Shown one piece after another: positions 57,791 to 64,000 of a stretch of 64,000 bases of DNA. The notes under the pieces were generated by a model, which worked only from the letters and a program-made list of their open reading frames with translations, did no database searches and was not told where the DNA came from. The DNA lies in NCBI RefSeq assembly GCF_003573695.1, contig NC_039368.1, forward strand, positions 84,954,374 through 85,018,373, read 5' to 3'. This DNA is from Papaver somniferum (lineage: Eukaryota > Streptophyta > Magnoliopsida > Ranunculales > Papaveraceae). Each line of letters opens with the position of its first letter. The stretch's first letter is position 1. The position numbers and the translations under genes are program-made.

Positions 57791-59318
57791 TGATGTAGTT
57801 TTTTAAGTGGTAAATAAAGTTCGTTCAACTCGGACTTGTGTAGACTCAATTTCAGACTTAATAATAGAAAACAATAAAAATAAAGAAAATATATACACAA
57901 GGTTTGTCACAATGTCGAGAGATTACTGAGACTCAGGATTCCACCAAACCTCATACCATGTGGTTCAAAAATCAATTCTTAGACAATTATAGCTCTTGTT
58001 TATTGACTCTAATTCTTTGCCAGGGTAGATTTTAAAAAGATTAACTGTAAATCACTAGCATGATGCATCAAAAGCACTTAGACCAAGCATACATCATCAT
58101 ACGACTTCACAACTAATTAAGAAAAATCATAAAACGATTAAATTAATGCAAAAAGTCATAAAAAGAATTAAATATAATTACCACACGTATGAAATATGGC
58201 TTCCTCCGTCATCCCAGTGTTGGGGTTTAGCTCCTCATATTAATCATGATCTCAAAATATGTGTTTGTTGCTCAAAAGATGATTAAAAGAGTGAAAAGTA
58301 ATAACACAGACTGTTTGCAACAGTGTATTGGTGTTGCAAAACAGCTGTTACAATGGAACTGTTACAGAAAAACTGTTGCTTTGTCGCTGATTTTAAACCC
58401 TAGAATAAGACTGCCCTGAACAGCTTAATGTTCTTCAGCTGTTAAACACGACACTTTTCTGCGACTGTCTACCGAGGGTCAATGTTCTTCAGCTGTTCTT
58501 CTTCTTCAACAGCAGCAGCAGCAGAAACAGAGTTTGGTAAAGCTCTGATTTCTTCTTCTCTGGCTCTCCTTAGGTTCCCAAACTCTCGACACCTCTTCTA
58601 TATGACCCAAGACATCTATTTATATCAAAAATACCGATTAAATCTCTCCCAAATCTTCCAAAATCTCTTTCCTTCTCTTCACGGCCAAGTTGCGACAATT
58701 TCTTCTTTTAGGATTTCTACGCGTTTCTGAGCTTTCCTTTTTATTCTAAACTCTTCCTTAGATAGATAAAAATATTTGGGAAGGTTTACAACGTTTTAAT
58801 CACTCTAAAATTCCCTAAAACAGGTCACACACGTGACTTTCCATATTTTCTTGTTGTGAGAAAAATCCGTCGTTTGAGCCCAATCTAATCGATTTAAACA
58901 CCCATATCAGATTCCTAGACCCATAAGGAGTCTATCCTATGAGAATTAGAGGTTTAATCGACCTCAAACTCCTCCAAATCACGATTGCCAAAACTGCTCT
59001 TTAACTACACTTTTTCCCGCCCAAACCTGATTTTTGAATGTTGAAGATGGTTGCCCCTTATCCAGAGTAGGGGTGCGATTAGCAGATGCCTGGAAATGGG
59101 ATTTCCCTTAGTAATTAGGTTACCCCTTATCCAAAGTGAGGGTCCGAATAGAAAATGTCCTCCCATGAACGCAAAAAACACTTTTCGAGCCAATTTCGCC
59201 GCAAAATCTTATTTTTCCAAAAACACCTACAAAGATATAAAAAGCCAAAATAAGTACAAAATCGAGCACTAACAATATATACAATTGAGATTATATCAGA
59301 CACAAAATGTGTCTATCA
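57791..59318 (-). repeat. 5' LTR of the minus-strand element
   Basis: 1528 bp, near-identical to 52916-54440. It differs by small indels, for example one extra CAG in the AACAGCAGCAGCAG tract near 58507. Confidence 0.93.
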
Positions 59319-59323
59319 CTTAC

Positions 59324-60208
59324 CTTCTAGACAAATTTCTGACAACATAGTAGTTGCGCACGAAGTTATTCATTCTCTAAAAAAGATGAAAAATAAAAAT
59401 GATGGTCTTGGAGTTAAGATTGACATGTCGAAAGCCTTCGACAAGGTCAACTGGGAGTTTCTAAACCAGATAATGTTAGCTTTCAATTTTAGTACAGATT
59501 GGTGCACTCTTATAGTACAATGTCTGTCTAGTGCATATATTGCAGTTCTTCTTAATCGAATGCCTGGAGAATTCTTTTCTCCAACCAGAGGTTTGAGACA
59601 AGGAGATCTGTTATCTCCTTATCTCTTCCTCATTTGCATGGAAGCTTTTTCTAGATTACTTATTGATAGGGAGCAACAAAAGAAAATAACAGGGATAAAA
59701 ATTGATAGACACACACAATCTGTTAGCCATCTCTTTTTTCGCAAACGATTGTCTGCTCTTCACCAAAGCTAATCTGTCAAGTTGCAGTAACTTACTCAAT
59801 ACCATAAATCAATTTAGCCAGGCTTCGGGTCAGCTAATAAACTTCCATGAATCAGGTGTTTTTTTCAACAAGAGAATTCATTCCAGACATCAAAGAATGA
59901 TGCTGAAACTCTTAAAAATCAAAAAAATAAATATTTCAGATTCTTATCTAGGTGCACCACTTTTTGTAGATAGATCGAAACAAAAAAATTTCGATAATGT
60001 CGTTCATAAGATGAAATCTAGAGTTCAAATCTTTAATGGACCTTCCCTAAATCAACCAAGTAGGTTCGCACCAAATAAATCATTTCTGAGTAGCTTACCC
60101 ACATCTCAAATGGGTTGTTTCATCCTTCCCAAAAAAGTCACTAAAAGGATTAATGCAATCCAGCGCGACTTCTGGTGGGGAAACGAAAATTTTGGTGATG
60201 CTACCTGA
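59324..60208 (+). pseudogene. LINE C reverse transcriptase, palm and thumb
   Basis: Motifs: VKIDMSKAFDKVNWEF (first catalytic D), RGLRQGDLLSPYLFLICMEA and, after a frameshift near 59735, FFANDCLLF where plant L1 elements have FADD. One catalytic Asp is thus Asn (GAC to AAC). The thumb continues with NFHESGVFFNKR and SDSYLGAPLFVDRSK. The frame then decays. Confidence 0.88.
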
Positions 60209-61948
60209 AAGGTTTTGACTTTCTTTGCAGACCACTAGTCTTAGGGGGTCTAGGGTTTAAAAAAACAAATAAAATGAATTTGTCTATGATAGAAAAATTA
60301 GCTTGGAGGTTGGCCTTTGAGCAACACGCACTTTAGGCTAGATTACTTAAAAACCAATATTTCGGAAATACATCAGTTTTTCATAATAAAAAGCACTACA
60401 ATGAAAGCTGGATATGAAAATTCTTAAAGCAAGGAATAACACTCATTCATAGATTTAGCTGTTGGGAGGTAGAAGACGGAAACATGATAAATATCTGGAC
60501 AGATAAATGGATTCCAGGCTTAAAGGATAATCTTGAAACTATTTGTGGCTCTAAACTAAACTCGTTAACACTTGTAGCTAAGTTAATTGACTCAACTACG
60601 CAGAAGTGGAACTCGGAAAAAGTTAGAAATAACTTTCCCCAATCTTTCTCAGGTGCAATTTTAAAATAAAGCTTTTCCCAGACTTAAATGGAAATATGAA
60701 AACAGATACCTTAAGATGGCTCTTAACAAAGAATGGGCAGTTTACGGTAAAATCTTTGTATGCTAAATTGCAGAACAATGAGACAAATCAGACAATATAG
60801 TCTAATCAGAATACTCAACCTTCTATTACTTTTTGGACTGCTTTCTGGAATTTGAATGTTTCATAGAGAATCAAGATTTTCCTATGGAAATGTATTAATA
60901 ATGCCTTACCTGTTAGAAAGTTACTTGGTCAATATATGGATAACATAGACACTCATTGCATCTTTTGTAATCATCAATGTGAATCTCTAAAGCACCTTTT
61001 CTTTGATTGTCACTATGCTAAGTCAGTTTGGATGCTCCCTCCACTGGCTGGATTAAATTTCAATCTAACTTATGACAGTCCCATCATGAGTTTATATTCT
61101 AGCTGGATTGCAGGAAAATAGAATGATAAAGTGATCGAAATTGTAGCTACGAAATGTTGGATTATTTGGAAAGAAAGGTGTATGAGGATCTTTGAAACCA
61201 AATTTAACACTAGTTTACAAACATCTTTAGCAGTGCTACGACACCTTAGATTCCGGTCACCTAATTCATAGGATGCATACTCTGAACTAGACACAAGGAA
61301 TATGTCTAACTTAGGAACAACCCCAGTCCAATCCATGATTCAGACAACCAATACTGTCAAAAGATGGACTCCACCTGACACTAACTGTTATAAAATCAAT
61401 TTTGATGCTTCATGGGTTGATGAAAATAATCTTGCAGGGTATGGAATCATCCTTCTTTCTGAAACAGGCTCAGCCATCCAAGCTGGATCAGGGACTTTCT
61501 ATGCCTTCAGCCCTGAAGAGGCAGAAGCTCTGACTCTTCTAGAAGCATCGAGATGGGCAACAAACATGCACTGTAAATACTTTTGGATTGAAGGAGATTG
61601 TAAAAGGGAGATAGTTTTTCGCAAGGGAAGAAAAACACAATTAAATGGAGGAACCAAGCCATAATCTCTGAAGCCAAAAGGGTTTTGCTGTCATGTGAAT
61701 TTTTTTTGGGCTTTTCTTTCAACCATAGAAGTAGTAACAAGGTAGCGGATGAACTGGAAAAACAAGCAAGACATCAGGGGCATCACAAGCAACATTGGAG
61801 ACATATGTCATCTTTCATTCACTGCGCTTTAGCTTTTGATTCCAGTTTTTTAGTTTCAAATGCTTTGTATTTACTTTCTGAGGATAATAGTCTGTTGGAA
61901 GGTTCTCGTATCACAGTTTCTCAAACTGAGATAAGGGCAGCCAACTGA
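60209..61948 (+). pseudogene. LINE C C-terminal region: zinc-knuckle-like motif and RNase H
   Basis: Broken frames read INIWTDKWIPGL (60484-), a C-x2-C...H...C cluster in CIFCNHQCESLKHLFFDC (60936-61050), and RNase H with YKINFDASWVDENNLAGYGI, EEAEALTLLEASRWA and WIEGDCKREI (61302-61664). The tail is RSSNKVADELEKQARHQGHH (about 61730-61790), with the V-AD-L-K-AR motif. Several stops and frameshifts are present. Confidence 0.85.
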
Positions 61949-62025
61949 TTTGATAGTCTTCTGTAATTCTGTTTTGCATCAATATATTAATTTTCAAAAT
62001 AAAAAATAAAAAATTTGGTACATAA

Positions 62026-62440
62026 TGAGATGAATGATTTCGTAATGACAAGAAGTTACCCGGATCACTCTCATTGGTCTTAAATGTCTTTATGATTCTA
62101 TATGTTTGACGAGCAGTTCATCTTTATCATGATAAATCACCAGAGCAAATTATTTTCGCGATAAGTTCTCAAAGTTTGAGCACAAGTATGCATGTTCTTC
62201 AAGGTCCACTCTCATGATATGTCTCTTGTGAATTTGAAATTATTTTGACTTTGAGCAATCATGCTAACTTACGTTGTTGTGTCCCTTTGACTTTCTAAAA
62301 GTAGAACAAAGTTTGACAAAAATATAACCCTTTGACTTTCTAAAAGTAGGACATATTTTGACTTTCGAAAATATTACCGCACCGACTGATGATACCTTTC
62401 GAAAGTCAAGTGAGAGTACGAAAAGGATTTTCCATGCACA
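62026..62440. other. Intergenic ahead of the F-box gene
   Basis: Contains a 46 bp tandem repeat (CCCTTTGACTTTCTAAAAGTAG at about 62283 and 62329). No gene. Confidence 0.5.
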
Positions 62441-62441
62441 T

Positions 62442-62449
62442 TATATAAG
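62442..62449 (+). promoter_or_regulatory. TATA box of the F-box gene
   Basis: TATATAAG, 72 bases ahead of the ATG at 62521. Confidence 0.55.
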
Positions 62450-62520
62450 AGACCTGTTATTCTGTTGGCTTAAATCATATAAGCTTTGTGAAAGAAAGAA
62501 GGAAAAAACAAGAAAAATCA

Positions 62521-63760
62521 ATGTTGAGACTTACAAGAGATTATTGGAGACTCCCAGGTGATATTATTATCGAGATTCTTACGAGGTTACCAGTGAAATC
62601 CATCTCAAAATTTTAGTGCGTATGCAAATCTTGGCGTCTCTTATTCAACGACATAAAATTTTGCAAGAGGCACGATGATATCCAGAAAAAAGCAATCTGA
62701 CTAACATCCTGTTTGTTTGCAGCTGACTCGGCGTCTGGATCTGTGTCTACCTCTGACTCGGACCGAGTCAATAGTCAGACCGTTTGTTTTGCATTTTGAG
62801 TCAGATCTGACTCGACCTATGACTCAGACATAACCCCTGACTCGGACCCGTTTGAGTCAGGTAACAAAATACCCCTGACTCACAGGACCAAACCACTGAC
62901 TCACGTTTTTTGAGTCAGATGAGTCAGATCTGATTCAAAACAAACATATTGAGTCAGATCCAGATGAGTCAGGTGATTTCACTCAGATCCAGATGACTCA
63001 GATGAGTCAGGAGTAAACAAACATAGTGTAAGATAATTGCTGGTAAGGGAAACGTCCTCTATTCAATATATGCTTATAATAAATCTCGTGAAACAATATT
63101 ATCCGGGGCTGATAAAATTGTCGATTACCCGTTGATGATAAATATGAATTATCTGATTGTAAGCTTGGTGTTCTGGGTTATTGTAATGGCCTACTTTGCA
63201 TACGTTCAAGGTTTGATTGTATTTGCTTTTGGAACGTATCTACTAAAGAGCACAAGATTGTACCAGATGTAAAAGTGCATGATCAAAGGAAATCTTCATG
63301 GTTTAAGTATGGATTCGGTTATGACATCAAGACTCAGGATTATAAGTTAGTGAGATTTAGATGCTTTGAAGATAAACGCCGTGGTACTCAAATTAAGGTC
63401 TACTCGTTAGCATCAAATTCATGGAGTACTGCTCTTTACATGCCGTATACACTTTCTCTTGAACCACGGCCGACAGCATTGTACTTGAATGGTGCTCTTT
63501 ATTGGCTAACGGATGACTCAAAACTTATCGTCTCTTTTGATCTTGGAGACGAGATAATTCGTGAAGTTCCAGGACCAGTAAGGGATAATTTTTTCGATAA
63601 CAACAGCTATCAGTACAAGTATGTGGATGTGTTGGGAGGGTGTCTTTGCGTCGTATGTGTTACTCATGGGGTTCGTGGCGATGTACGGGTGATGAAGGAT
63701 TATGGAGTCAGAGAATCTTGGACTACAGAGTTTACAGTTTCTCAGCGAGCACTAAAGTGA
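62521..63760 (+). pseudogene. F-box protein gene (F-box associated type), disrupted
   Basis: The ATG at 62521 opens an F-box with LPGDIIIEILTRLPVKSISK and, after an in-frame TAG (62614-62616), CVCKSWRLLFND. F-box proteins of this type bind SKP1 in SCF ubiquitin ligases through this domain. The frame stops again at 62698, a 324 bp MITE follows, and the coding resumes near 63032. A frameshift lies between GADKIVDYPL (near 63110) and GYCNGLLCIRSRFDCICFWN (near 63180). The long last frame (63180-63760) has FKYGFGYDIKTQDYKLVRF, WSTALYMPYTLS, LNGALYWLTDD and VLGGCLCVV, typical of F-box associated domains. It ends at TGA 63758-63760, short of the usual C-terminus, where an LTR seems to begin. Three independent lesions make it a pseudogene. 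Confidence 0.85.
62705..63028. mobile_element. Harbinger-like MITE packed with GAGTCA motifs
   Basis: 324 bp with ends CATCCTGTTTGTTTGCAGCT and, inverted, CACTATGTTTGTTTACTCCT. It is flanked by TAA at 62702-62704 and 63029-63031. The 3 bp TAA duplication fits PIF/Harbinger. About 17 copies of GAGTCA/TGACTC occur, both orientations, often as TGAGTCA. No ORF. Confidence 0.8.
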
Positions 63761-64000
63761 TGTAGGACATCCTGCTCTATTTTCTATTATAGTTCTTCTT
63801 AGAACTTCCTATCATATTTCTTTATTTAAGATTTCCTTTCCTAGTTCTAGTGTGTTTCCTAGTTTGGTTTGATTTTCTTTTTTAGTCTTAATTATATTTA
63901 GAACCTTGAAACCTATATAAGAAGGCCTATTGTAGAGAAGTAATAGAATTCTACAACCAATATTATTATATGATTAATATCAAACTTATCTTTTACTTTT
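63761..64000 (+). mobile_element. Possible LTR start running off the window
   Basis: TGTAGGACATCC directly follows the F-box stop. A TATATAAG box (63914) lies in a layout usual for short Copia-type LTRs. The second LTR would be outside the window, so this stays a guess. Confidence 0.4.

Larger units (their letters stand above)
52916..59318 (-). mobile_element. Non-autonomous LTR retrotransposon (LARD-like)
   Basis: The two LTRs (52916-54440 and 57791-59318) are about 97-99% alike by eye, and CTTAC is duplicated at 52911-52915 and 59319-59323. Primer-site and PPT positions show it reads on the minus strand. The 3.35 kb internal region has no protease, RT or integrase. Confidence 0.93.
52051..62012 (+). 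mobile_element. L1-type LINE C, 5'-truncated, split by an LTR element
   Basis: The coding order is RT N-terminus (52087-52915), then RT palm, connection, zinc-knuckle-like region and RNase H (59324-61948), then an A-rich tail (61997-62012). Endonuclease and ORF1 are missing, which is typical 5' truncation. The word TTTGGTACATAA after the tail (62013) matches TTTGGTACATAA near 52038, a possible target duplication of about 12 bp. The intervening 52916-59318 is an LTR element inserted later. Confidence 0.85.

Overview
This is a nuclear genomic window from a flowering plant. The evidence is an intron-rich gene of SAC3 family type, the first coding exon of a plant-specific RS2Z splicing factor, a plant F-box gene, and dense nested plant LTR retrotransposons. 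The LTR style and the AT-rich intergenic DNA fit a eudicot, perhaps Ranunculales/Papaver, but that placement is inference only.

Region by region. (1) 1-1,280: 5' end of an RS2Z SR-protein gene on the minus strand, running off the left edge. Its promoter, 5'UTR and intron start (858-1,452) are duplicated at 9,399-10,005. (2) 1,450-13,000: gene-free DNA with a hairpin repeat, local duplications, and a decayed LTR (about 6,360-9,398) split by a 1.9 kb hAT-type element with TIRs and an 8 bp target duplication. (3) 13,258-40,818: one Ty3/gypsy (Tat-like) element with target duplication ACTAG. It sits inside a minus-strand LINE whose halves lie at 13,010-13,252 and 40,824-41,090. Its 5' LTR is interrupted by a 13 kb LTR-internal-LTR-internal-LTR array of a second, non-coding family (14,139-27,205, target duplication CCTAC). 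Its RNase H region is interrupted by a solo LTR (31,346-33,771, target duplication ACCTG). Its LTRs carry a 70 bp tandem repeat. It also has a spliced-looking antisense ORF between pol and the 3' LTR. (4) 41,190-42,330: a 58-60 bp tandem repeat and another LINE 3' remnant. (5) 42,400-51,050: an apparently intact SAC3A gene, 13 coding exons and 1,154 codons, with a lineage-type SW(K/R)PEP repeat block. (6) 51,417-51,667: a U2 snRNA-like locus with a deletion and a duplicated 3' stem-loop. (7) About 52,050-62,012: an L1-type LINE split by a 6.4 kb minus-strand non-autonomous LTR element (52,916-59,318, target duplication CTTAC). (8) 62,440-63,760: an F-box pseudogene carrying a 324 bp Harbinger-like MITE packed with GAGTCA motifs, followed by what looks like the start of another LTR.

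Only SAC3A and the RS2Z gene look like functional host genes. The rest is a layered record of insertions in which five target-site duplications can be read directly and give the order of events. The two non-autonomous LTR families share a PPT, a central PPT-like block and similar tRNA-Asp-type primer sites, which points to a common parasitic lineage.
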